From Candidatus Zhuqueibacterota bacterium RBG_16_48_16 (lineage in GTDB: Bacteria > Zhuqueibacterota > Zhuqueibacteria > Residuimicrobiales > Sediminimicrobiaceae), in NCBI GenBank assembly GCA_001771235.1, contig METF01000288.1, positions 2,622 through 8,692 on the forward strand: DNA of 6,071 bases, read 5' to 3'. The notes beneath the pieces were generated by a model, which saw nothing but the letters and a program-made list of their open reading frames with translations, ran no database searches and was not told the DNA's origin. Every line of letters starts with the position of its first letter. The first letter of the stretch is position 1. This document shows, piece by piece, positions 1-6,071 of this stretch. A program made the translations under genes and the position numbers.

Positions 1-1697
1 AAAATCGTCCTTTTAAGCGCTGCAAAGCAATCCGTCAGCGTGCCGATACCCACCAGCTGCAGAAAGGTGTTGTTATAGCGCGCACCGCCGGCGTTGTAAT
101 CCATACCCTTTTGAATGCAATCATCGGTGATGACCGAGAGAAAGGGCGCCGGCATGAAAGTGGCATACATGCGCTCGATGATCTGGTTGCCCTGGATTTT
201 GATGTCTAAAAAACGTTTCAGTTGCTGATGAAAAGCTTCGAAAAGCGCGTCAAAGGATTTCATCGAAACGAGGGGGCCTGTGTCTATGCCGATCTTTGCA
301 TCGGTTCCGGGATCGATTCCATTGTGCAAGGTGATGTCGAGAATTTTGACCAGGTTGACATAGCCGGTCAGAATGTAGGCCTCTTTGCCAAAGGCGCCGG
401 TTTCCACGCAGCCGCTGCATCCCCCGGCGCGGGCGTCTTCCAGGGTCTTGCCCATGCGGAGCTGTTCCTGAACCACGGCATCGGAATTGAAGATGGAGGG
501 AAAGCCATACCCCTTGCGCACCACCCGCAGGGCATGTTTCAGAAACGCATCGGGACTTTTTCGCGACAACTGGATATTGGTGCCCGGCTGGAGCAGGTGC
601 ATCTCATCGACGATGTCCAACAGGATATGGGAAATCTCATTCGACCCGTCAGAGCCATCGCTGAGCACACCGCCGATGTTGATGTTGGTAAAATCGGTGT
701 AGGTTCCGCTTTCCTCGGCCGTCACCCCCACCTTGGGAGGCGCCGGATGGTTGTTGAACTTGATAAAAAAGCCCTCGAGCAGCTCTTTCGCACTCTCTTT
801 TGTCAGCGAGCCGTCAGCCAATCCCTTTTGATAAAATGGCAGTAAATGATGATCCAGGTGGCCGGGATTGAATGAATCCCAGCCGTTCAGCTCGGTGATG
901 ACGGCCAGGTGACAGAACCAGTAATATTGCAGCGCCTCGTGAAAATCCCTGGGTGCATTGGCCGGAACGTGTTCGCAGACCTCGGCGATTTTGCCCAGCT
1001 CCTTTTTGCGCCGGGGGTTGGATTCTTTATTCGCCAATTGGCGGGCCAGGTCGGCATGTCTGCTGGCAAAGAGGATCACCGCGTCGCCGGCAATATCCAT
1101 GGCTTTGAGCTGTTCGCGCTTATCGTAAGCCCTGGGGTCATTTTGATAATCCAGTGTGGCCAAACTGCGCTGAATGTCCTGCTTGAAATCCAGCATGCCT
1201 TTGCGATAGATTTTATCATCTAAAACGGTGTGGCCCGGCGCCCGCTGTTCCATAAACTCGGTAAAGATGCCCGCTTTGTAGGCATCGAGCCATTCGCTCG
1301 ACATCTCTTGAAAAATCCGCTCCCGCATGGAGCGATTGTGCCAGTAGGGGATGATCTTCTCCTGATAAACGCGGATACAGGTTTCGTCCACATCGTAATG
1401 GGTTTTGGGCCGCGAGTTTAATATCTGCAAATCTTCGATGCTGTGGCAGGTCAGTTCCGGGTAAGTTGGCACGGCCTTGGGACGGGGGCCCCGCTCGCCG
1501 ACGATGAGCTCGTCTTTTCCCAGGTAAATGGTTTTATGCTGGCACAGGTAAAAAAAGGCTTTTGCCCTCATGACCGGCGCGGAGAATTTGCCTTGGTTTT
1601 CCCGGTAAAAATCCGTGATCAGGCTGGCGCGCTCGTGCGAGATGGTGGGACGAGCGTCCAGGCTTTGCTGGCGCAGTTTCCTGATGCGTGCATTCAT
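1..1697 (-). CDS. hypD: Glycyl radical enzyme, trans-4-hydroxy-L-proline dehydratase-like (5' part, C-terminus outside window)
   Basis: Seen: an open frame of 565 codons from ATG at 1697 to the left edge with no stop. The active-site segment SGCVETGAFGKEAYILTGY (428-446) carries the thiyl cysteine C430 and general base E432 in a GCVE motif. Known: HypD dehydrates trans-4-hydroxy-L-proline to pyrroline-5-carboxylate, which ProC reduces to proline. As I recall the Clostridioides difficile HypD structure, its substrate pocket uses F152, D278, S334, D339, F340, C434, E436 and Y450. With a constant offset of four, all are present here: F148, D274, S330, D335, F336, C430, E432, Y446. The block FTEFMEQRAPGH (145-156) also fits HypD. 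There is no adjacent Cys-Cys as in pyruvate formate-lyase. The glycyl radical loop (RVxGY, near residue 760) lies outside. The start is backed by a GGAGG site 8 bases upstream. The activase gene precedes it. Oddity: an extra cysteine, C427, three residues before the catalytic one. Alternative: another GCVE-type dehydratase of the same superfamily. Confidence 0.86.
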   Translation of the reverse strand, partial: MNARIRKLRQQSLDARPTISHERASLITDFYRENQGKFSAPVMRAKAFFYLCQHKTIYLGKDELIVGERGPRPKAVPTYPELTCHSIEDLQILNSRPKTHYDVDETCIRVYQEKIIPYWHNRSMRERIFQEMSSEWLDAYKAGIFTEFMEQRAPGHTVLDDKIYRKGMLDFKQDIQRSLATLDYQNDPRAYDKREQLKAMDIAGDAVILFASRHADLARQLANKESNPRRKKELGKIAEVCEHVPANAPRDFHEALQYYWFCHLAVITELNGWDSFNPGHLDHHLLPFYQKGLADGSLTKESAKELLEGFFIKFNNHPAPPKVGVTAEESGTYTDFTNINIGGVLSDGSDGSNEISHILLDIVDEMHLLQPGTNIQLSRKSPDAFLKHALRVVRKGYGFPSIFNSDAVVQEQLRMGKTLEDARAGGCSGCVETGAFGKEAYILTGYVNLVKILDITLHNGIDPGTDAKIGIDTGPLVSMKSFDALFEAFHQQLKRFLDIKIQGNQIIERMYATFMPAPFLSVITDDCIQKGMDYNAGGARYNNTFLQLVGIGTLTDCFAALKRTI

Positions 1698-1704
1698 GGC
1701 TTTA

Positions 1705-1710
1705 TCCTCC
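1705..1710 (-). promoter_or_regulatory. Ribosome binding site of the HypD-like gene
   Basis: On the minus strand GGAGGA lies directly before the spacer TAAAGCC and the ATG at 1697. The GGAGG core is 8 bases from the start. This is a strong Shine-Dalgarno match and favours this ATG over the next one in another frame at 1693. It contrasts with the activase upstream, which has no clear site. Confidence 0.8.
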
Positions 1711-1725
1711 GATCGCAACTATTCT

Positions 1726-1776
1726 GCCCACGAAAAACACGAAACAAACAAAATTTATTTTGCGTGTTTCGTGGGC
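1726..1776. repeat. Imperfect inverted repeat (hairpin) between activase and HypD-like gene
   Basis: The left arm GCCCACGAAAAACACG (1726-1741) pairs with the right arm CGTGTTTCGTGGGC (1763-1776), apart from two extra A bases in the left arm. Inside it a second stem pairs CAAAA (1749-1753) with TTTTG (1758-1762) around a 4-base loop, leaving a 7-base bulge at 1742-1748. The left arm contains CACGAAA twice, 9 bases apart (1729 and 1738). It begins 8 bases beyond the activase stop. No T-run follows the hairpin in the direction of transcription, so it does not look like an intrinsic terminator. It could be a dispersed repeat or an RNA structure that sets relative expression or mRNA stability of the two flanking genes. 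Confidence 0.8.
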
Positions 1777-1783
1777 TAGATAT

Positions 1784-2686
1784 TTACCCAATTACCGTGT
1801 GAAACCCTCGCGCTGTAAATGCTCTCGTCAGCGGCTCCATGCTGTCCCGGCCTGGCGGATCGAGATGCGCCAGCCGGTATTTCCGGCCCAGGCGGTGATG
1901 CTTTTGTATGGACATTTTATGGTACGGCAGCAGGTTGATCTGTCTGATGCCGGAAAGACGGGCCAGGAAAGCGGCCATGGATTCAAGCTCCTGCGGATCG
2001 TCATTGACGCCGGGAATGATGGGAATGCGAAGCCATATATGATCGTGATGCTGACAAAGCGTTTGGAGATTTTTCAGGATAAGCTGGTTCGAAACGCCGG
2101 TCCACCTGAGATGCTTTTCACCGTCCATCAGTTTTAAATCGAACAAAAAAAGATCGGCCAGTGCGGCGATGCGCATGATGTGTTTGCCCGGGCAGTATCC
2201 GCAGGTGTCCACAGCCGTGTGCATGCCGCGCTCGCGGCAGGTTTGGAGCAGAGCTGCGAGAAAGTCGATCTGATGGAGCGGCTCGCCGCCGGAAAAGGTC
2301 ACACCGCCACCGGACTGGTCATAGAAAATCCTGTCACGGGCGACGGCATCGACCACCTCATCCCCCGACATCCGTTGGCCGATGATTTGTCGGGCGGTCG
2401 TAGGACAATTGTCAACGCACTTGCCGCAGCGCCTACAGTATCTGGCGAATTCAAAGCTCGGATTTTCTGCTTTTTTTTCGGGAGCTTCAGGACAAACGGT
2501 CAAACAGGTTCCGCAACGGATGCAACGGTTTTCCATAAAAATCAGCTCAGGCTCAGCCGACTGGGATTCCGGGTTGTGGCACCATTCGCAGCGGAGCGGA
2601 CAGCCTTTCAGAAAAACCGTCGTGCGAATACCCGGTCCGTCGTGAAGAGAGAATTTTTGGATGTTGCTGACAATGCCATCGGCCAT
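1784..2686 (-). CDS. hypE: Glycyl radical enzyme activating enzyme (radical SAM), probable HypD activase
   Basis: This 300-residue protein would generate the glycyl radical on the HypD-like enzyme encoded just downstream, by reductive cleavage of S-adenosylmethionine in the cytoplasm. Seen: the N-terminal motif HDGPGIRT (15-22). The radical-SAM CxxxCxxC motif is C29, C33, C36, for the SAM-binding [4Fe-4S] cluster. A ferredoxin-like insert has two four-cysteine sets (C55, C58, C61, C65 and C84, C87, C90, C94) for two auxiliary [4Fe-4S] clusters. The SAM-contacting GGE is at 133-135 and the FDLK segment at 182-185. Length and domain order fit activases of the dehydratase/decarboxylase type, not the shorter PflA, which lacks the ferredoxin insert. 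The start is 8 bases after the stop of the rhamnogalacturonan lyase gene and has no clear Shine-Dalgarno, so translational coupling is likely. The gene symbol rests on the partner; the sequence alone gives the family, not the substrate. Confidence 0.93.
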   Translation of the reverse strand: MADGIVSNIQKFSLHDGPGIRTTVFLKGCPLRCEWCHNPESQSAEPELIFMENRCIRCGTCLTVCPEAPEKKAENPSFEFARYCRRCGKCVDNCPTTARQIIGQRMSGDEVVDAVARDRIFYDQSGGGVTFSGGEPLHQIDFLAALLQTCRERGMHTAVDTCGYCPGKHIMRIAALADLFLFDLKLMDGEKHLRWTGVSNQLILKNLQTLCQHHDHIWLRIPIIPGVNDDPQELESMAAFLARLSGIRQINLLPYHKMSIQKHHRLGRKYRLAHLDPPGRDSMEPLTRAFTARGFHTVIG

Positions 2687-2694
2687 ATATGATC

Positions 2695-5600
2695 TTACTT
2701 TAAAAACATCATCTTTTTTGTAAAGATATGCACCTCGCCTCGATTACCCAAAGAGACCATTCGTGAGCGAATAAAATACACACCGCTGGCAAGACCCGTT
2801 GGCTCGAATGAAACCTGGTGTCGCCCGGCCTTATACGCCTTGTCGGTTGTGATGGCTACCAGGCGACCCTGGACGTCGTAGATTTGCAGCAGTACACTCG
2901 CCGCATCGGGCAGATCAAAGGCAATCACGGTTTTGGGATTGAATGGATTCGGGAAATTCTGGTACAATTGATAGCTCGATGGAACGGCCGAAGCGCTGCC
3001 ATCGGGTTGCTCTACCAACGTCTGCGAGCCAGCCACCAGGGTGATCTCATCCAGATTGCCGAAATCCGATCCCATGGCCTGAAAGCGGATGGAGTTGCTA
3101 AAGCCCTCCTTGAGAGTGATGGACAGGCTGTCGCTAACATAGTTGGTCCAGGCGCCGGTGTTCCGCATGGTGAGGTTCTGGTATCTGTTATTGACGACCA
3201 ACGTACCGGTTCTATCCGCGCTGCCGAGGGCGTACCTGTAGCGCAAAATGGCATCTCCGCCGCCGAAGCCGGGCAGATCGGTAAAGTCCATCGCGCTGCC
3301 GGTAGAGGCAAAATCGACGTAGCCGCTGCCATGATAACCGGCGTAGTTGTCCGCCAGGGACACCGTGCCCCTGATCACACCATCTTCCGCCTGCATGGAA
3401 AAAGTGGGGCCGGGCGTAACCTGCAGCTCTTCGGAAGGAGCGGATTCCGTGGATTTCACATCGACCGTTGTGATCACATAATAATAGGTCTTCATGCTGG
3501 TCAGAGATGCGTCGAGGTAGGATGTTTCCGTCACCAGCGTGTCGTTGAGGAGCGTATAATCGCCGCCGGCTGTGAGCGAACGATAGACGTTATAGCCGGC
3601 AATATCGGTAGCCGGCGATTCTTGCCAATCGATCTTTACGGCGTCCAGGTCGTGGCGAATGAGCAGACCTGTGGGCTGAGCCGGTCTGAAGGTTGGCGTT
3701 GCTTCTATGGTATCGGAAAAAGCCGATTCGTTGTTGTCCATGTCAACGGCCGCAACGGCATAGTAATAGGTTGAATCGTTAATGATAGTCGCGTCGGTAT
3801 AGGAGGTGCGAGCTATGAGCTCGCTGTTAATTTTGCCGAAAGGGCCATCAAACTGTCGGGCGCGGTACAGGTTATAACCGGCCAAATCCGACTCGGTGTT
3901 GGCGCTCCACTTCAATGCCACACTGTCTGCCATGGCGATGGCGCTGAGGCCCTTTGGTGGGTAAGGTGGACGCAGACTGTCGGGCACGGACATCCCGGCG
4001 CCGATGAAATAGCTGGTATGCGGCGGCTGGTTATAAGCCACATTCTGCCAGGCGACACCCAGCCGGTAGACCCGGTCGTGCATCAGGGTCACCAGGCGAT
4101 ACTGGGTGAGGTTTGTGGTTGTATAAATTCGCAGTGCTGAGTTATTGGAAGTTCTGAAAATGGCTTCCTCGCGCCAGTCACCGAACAAGTCGGCTTGCAG
4201 GCAGGGATTGGATTTGGTGCCGTTGTTGGAGGAACAGCCGGAGGCTGAAAGAAGCGCCGAGCCGTTATATTTGCTGATGGTCGTGCCGTCTAACAGCTCC
4301 CGCGCCAGATCGCCATCCCACCATATCGCATGATTGGTTGAAGATGGCGAATTGCCGACGCGAACATTGACGCAACTGCGAAGGCCGTCGGTGCCGCCCC
4401 AGCATTCCATGCCGTCATAGGTGTCCACCAGGTTGGCCGAAACGCCCCGACCAACGTCGCCAGGGCCCGTGTTCCAGAGGATCTCGCCGGTTCTGGCATC
4501 GAGCAGGGCGGAGCCTCTGGTGGCGTTTTCGTGAATGCCCCAGACTTCCAAACCCGGCCGGTTTGGATCGATATCGGAGAGGTGCATGGCATCGCCATGG
4601 CCCAATCTTGAGTTCCACAGACCGCTGCCATCGTCATCTATGGCCATGGAGCCATAGACTATCTCATCTTTGCCGTCGCCATCCACGTCGCCCACACTCA
4701 GGTTATGATTTCCCTGGCCGGTGTAAGAGGGATAACCGTTATTGCTGTCAAAAATCCAGCGATTCGTTAATTGACCGTCGCGCCAGTCCCAGGCCACCAG
4801 CACGCTTCGGGTGTAATAGCCGCGGCACATCACTACGCTGGGGCGCGAGCCATCCAGGTAGGCCACGCAGGCCAGGAAGCGATCGACGCGGTTGCCGTAG
4901 TTGTCTCCCCAGGAGCTGACGGAGCCGCGCGGGGGCAGGTAAGGCACGGTAGCCATGGCGGCGCCAGTTTCGCCGTTAAAAATCGTAAAGAACTCCGGCC
5001 CACTGAGAATGTAACCTGACGAGTTTCGATAGTCCGCATCGGCGTCGCCGATGACGGCACCCGTTCCGTCCACGCTGCCGTCGGCGGTTTTGCAGGCAAG
5101 CTCCGCCTTACCGTCGCCGTCCAAATCGTACACCATGAACTGGGTATAATGGGCACCGGCGCGAATATTTCTGCCCAGATCGATGCGCCACAAAAGAGTG
5201 CCATCCAATTTTAAGCCATCCAGAAAAACGTTGCCGGTGTATCCGCTTTGCGAATTATCCTTTGCGTTGGATGGGTCCCATTTCAACACAATCTCATAGG
5301 TGCCGTCGCCATCCAGGTCCGCGGCGCTGCAATCATTGGCATTATAAGTGTAGGAAACGCCGTCCGGGGTGTTGCCGCCTGCCGGTCGTTGCAGGGGGAT
5401 GGACAAGTAATTCTGGCTCCAGGGCTTTACTGTTTTTGAGGGAGACTTTTCTGCCCCGCCTAAAACCGGCACGATGTGATACGAGTCGTCTACGGTACCC
5501 TGGGCATCGACAAAATTGGTGGATGTTGTGATCGGAGAATCGTTTATCTTACTTGAGCCACGATAGACATTGAATGCAATGGAATCCGGATCGGTGGCAA

Positions 5601-5754
5601 GCATCCTCCACCCCACGAAAGCACCATCATTCGCCATTTTGACCGCGACAACACCACGATCCAGCTCTTCCGTTTGCCACTGCGCATTGAGCATCCCGAT
5701 GAATACGAAAAGCATTCCTATAATCGACATGGAACCTTTGGTAATGTGCTTCAT
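2695..5754 (-). CDS. Secreted rhamnogalacturonan lyase, PL11, with two FN3 domains, CBM35-like domain and T9SS sorting tail
   Basis: This 1019-residue protein would cleave the rhamnose-galacturonate backbone of pectin rhamnogalacturonan I by beta-elimination, outside the cell. Seen, counting from the chosen start: a signal peptide 1-24 (likely cut after MLNA); the PL11 catalytic beta-propeller at about 25-588, with AGAHYTQFMVYDLDGDGKAE, GNHNLSVGDVDGDG and GHGDAMHLSD blocks and three DxDGDG calcium-type motifs (from 146, 210, 356); fibronectin type III domains at about 599-687 and 692-782; a CBM35-like carbohydrate-binding domain at about 784-907 (AEDG, GYVDF, YRYALGS, NLDEITL); and a C-terminal sorting domain at about 928-1019 opening with QNFPNPFNP and ending TKKMMFLK. 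Known: PL11 enzymes (YesW endo, YesX exo) need Ca2+. I do not see the active-site loop insert I recall from YesX, so endo action is more likely but not proven. An in-frame ATG six codons upstream (5772) lacks a ribosome binding site; the chosen ATG has AAAGGA upstream. It is first in the apparent operon. Confidence 0.94.
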   Translation of the reverse strand: MKHITKGSMSIIGMLFVFIGMLNAQWQTEELDRGVVAVKMANDGAFVGWRMLATDPDSIAFNVYRGSSKINDSPITTSTNFVDAQGTVDDSYHIVPVLGGAEKSPSKTVKPWSQNYLSIPLQRPAGGNTPDGVSYTYNANDCSAADLDGDGTYEIVLKWDPSNAKDNSQSGYTGNVFLDGLKLDGTLLWRIDLGRNIRAGAHYTQFMVYDLDGDGKAELACKTADGSVDGTGAVIGDADADYRNSSGYILSGPEFFTIFNGETGAAMATVPYLPPRGSVSSWGDNYGNRVDRFLACVAYLDGSRPSVVMCRGYYTRSVLVAWDWRDGQLTNRWIFDSNNGYPSYTGQGNHNLSVGDVDGDGKDEIVYGSMAIDDDGSGLWNSRLGHGDAMHLSDIDPNRPGLEVWGIHENATRGSALLDARTGEILWNTGPGDVGRGVSANLVDTYDGMECWGGTDGLRSCVNVRVGNSPSSTNHAIWWDGDLARELLDGTTISKYNGSALLSASGCSSNNGTKSNPCLQADLFGDWREEAIFRTSNNSALRIYTTTNLTQYRLVTLMHDRVYRLGVAWQNVAYNQPPHTSYFIGAGMSVPDSLRPPYPPKGLSAIAMADSVALKWSANTESDLAGYNLYRARQFDGPFGKINSELIARTSYTDATIINDSTYYYAVAAVDMDNNESAFSDTIEATPTFRPAQPTGLLIRHDLDAVKIDWQESPATDIAGYNVYRSLTAGGDYTLLNDTLVTETSYLDASLTSMKTYYYVITTVDVKSTESAPSEELQVTPGPTFSMQAEDGVIRGTVSLADNYAGYHGSGYVDFASTGSAMDFTDLPGFGGGDAILRYRYALGSADRTGTLVVNNRYQNLTMRNTGAWTNYVSDSLSITLKEGFSNSIRFQAMGSDFGNLDEITLVAGSQTLVEQPDGSASAVPSSYQLYQNFPNPFNPKTVIAFDLPDAASVLLQIYDVQGRLVAITTDKAYKAGRHQVSFEPTGLASGVYFIRSRMVSLGNRGEVHIFTKKMMFLK
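3409..3960 (-). repeat. Tandem pair of fibronectin type III domains within the lyase gene
   Basis: Two consecutive ~90-residue modules (3694-3960 and 3409-3681 on the minus strand) share the same landmarks in the same order: DLAGYNLYR / DIAGYNVYR, RTSYTDA / ETSYLDA, STYYYAVAAVD / KTYYYVITTVD and NESAFSD / TESAPSE. This is the usual FN3 pattern in extracellular glycan-degrading enzymes, where such modules act as spacers between the catalytic and carbohydrate-binding parts. The protein sequences have diverged clearly, so this is an old duplication or independent acquisition and not a recent DNA repeat. Confidence 0.85.
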
Positions 5755-5763
5755 GCGTTCAAT

Positions 5764-5769
5764 TCCTTT
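5764..5769 (-). promoter_or_regulatory. Ribosome binding site deciding the lyase start
   Basis: AAAGGA on the minus strand ends 9 bases before the ATG at 5754. It lies inside the coding sequence that would result from the earlier ATG at 5772, which itself is preceded only by an A/C-rich stretch with no Shine-Dalgarno match. Starting at 5754 also gives a textbook signal peptide (MKHITKG, then a hydrophobic core, then LNA before QWQ). Confidence 0.6.
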
Positions 5770-5845
5770 CATTGTTTTTGCGAATTGGTGTTTTTTACTA
5801 TTGTCGATTTCATGATTTGTGTTTTTACGGATTGAACAGACCTAA

Positions 5846-6030
5846 CCTGCATTATTCATAAATTTTTGCCACGAAGGCGCCAAGTCACAAAGCATCACAA
5901 AGTTATATGGCAAAGTTGTCTAAAACTGTATTTTTGTGCCGATTCATCACCGTCGCAAGGCAAACTAAATATTGTCTTAGTTTTGTGTAGCTTAGTGCCT
6001 TTGGGACTTTGTGGCAATGAATTATTCAGG
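5846..6030. repeat. Imperfect inverted repeat of ~185 bp with CACGAAG/CACAAAG-type units
   Basis: The outer ends pair as CCTGCATTATTCAT (5846-5859) against ATGAATTATTCAGG (6017-6030), 12 of 14 positions. Further in, TTGCCACGAAGG (from 5866) pairs with the sequence ending in CTTTGTGGCAA (6007-6017), and the arms continue less perfectly to about 5904 and 5979. The left arm holds a series of short related units: CACGAAG (5870), CGCCAAG (5878), CACAAAG (5886) and CACAAAG (5896). The centre (about 5905-5978) has no clear symmetry and no protein. It has no transposase and could be a MITE-like or other dispersed palindromic element. It resembles the smaller hairpin at 1726-1776 in its (G)CCACGAA arm ends. 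Confidence 0.65.
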
Positions 6031-6071
6031 CTAAAGGCAGACTGTTAAGTTACTCTTTTTAAATAATAGAA

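Larger units (their letters stand above)
5755..6071. other. Non-coding upstream region of the lyase operon
   Basis: About 317 bases without a credible gene. The part next to the lyase (5773-5845) is AT-rich and should contain the leader and perhaps the promoter of the minus-strand operon, but I cannot point to a convincing -35/-10 pair. The middle (5846-6030) is an inverted repeat described separately. The right end (6031-6071) is AT-rich and shows nothing recognisable. A 60-codon plus-strand frame at 5866-6048 falls inside the repeat and has no family resemblance. Confidence 0.7.

Noticed and set aside
222..845. Plus-strand frame of 207 codons (and the 887-1802 series of plus-strand frames)
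   Set aside because: They lie opposite the HypD-like gene, whose translation matches a known family throughout. They resemble no family and arise from codon bias of the real strand.
1..1697. Pyruvate formate-lyase as identity of the glycyl radical enzyme
   Set aside because: There is no adjacent Cys-Cys pair; the motif is GCVE with the dehydratase glutamate, and the activase carries a ferredoxin insert absent from PflA.
1..1697. 1,2-propanediol dehydratase acting on rhamnose breakdown products
   Set aside because: It would be attractive beside a rhamnogalacturonan lyase, but the pocket residues and the FTEFMEQRAPGH and GTYTDF blocks fit HypD better, and no microcompartment signature peptide or shell gene is seen in the window.
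1726..1783. Rho-independent terminator after the activase
   Set aside because: The hairpin is strong, but the bases following it in the transcribed direction have no T-run and lead straight into the HypD ribosome binding site.
2818..3774. Plus-strand frame of 318 codons
   Set aside because: It is antisense to the FN3, CBM35 and sorting-tail part of the lyase, which is clearly the coding strand. Its protein is low in recognisable structure and matches nothing I know.
4563..5019. Overlapping plus-strand frames rich in Arg and His
   Set aside because: They are shadows of the PL11 catalytic domain, with composition typical of out-of-frame reading.
5898..5905. Bacteroidota-type -7 promoter motif (TAACTTTG on the minus strand)
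   Set aside because: It fits TAnnTTTG but sits in a repeat full of CTTTG units, and there is no TTTG at the right distance upstream, so a chance match is likely.
5866..6048. 60-codon plus-strand frame
   Set aside because: It coincides with the inverted repeat, has no ribosome binding site, and shows no family resemblance.

Overview
The window carries three genes, all on the minus strand and apparently read as one unit from right to left: a large secreted rhamnogalacturonan lyase (polysaccharide lyase family 11), a radical-SAM activating enzyme for a glycyl radical enzyme, and the N-terminal 565 codons of the glycyl radical enzyme itself, which runs off the left edge. The glycyl radical enzyme has the residue pattern of trans-4-hydroxy-L-proline dehydratase (HypD).

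Organism: the lyase ends in a type IX secretion-type C-terminal sorting domain with the linker motif QNFPNPFNP. This points to the Fibrobacterota-Chlorobiota-Bacteroidota (FCB) superphylum. The exact style of the tail is typical of uncultured or lesser-known lineages such as Calditrichota, KSB1 or Ignavibacteriota rather than classical Bacteroides. Oxygen-sensitive glycyl radical chemistry implies an anaerobic or facultatively anaerobic life. The phylum is an inference from the tail only.

Layout: positions 1-1697 hold the partial HypD-like gene. Positions 1698-1783 are a short spacer with a strong hairpin-forming inverted repeat and the HypD ribosome binding site. Positions 1784-2686 hold the activase. 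It starts 8 bases after the stop of the lyase gene (2695-5754). Positions 5755-6071 are upstream non-coding DNA dominated by a ~185 bp imperfect inverted repeat made of short CACGAAG/CACAAAG-like units.

How the genes may work together: the lyase would cut the rhamnogalacturonan I backbone of pectin outside the cell. The activase would place a glycyl radical on the dehydratase, and the dehydratase would turn hydroxyproline into pyrroline-5-carboxylate in the cytoplasm. Plant cell walls contain both pectin and hydroxyproline-rich glycoproteins (extensins, arabinogalactan proteins), so the linkage suggests joint use of plant-wall carbohydrate and hydroxyproline. That functional link is inferred from gene order and spacing and is the most interesting aspect of the window.
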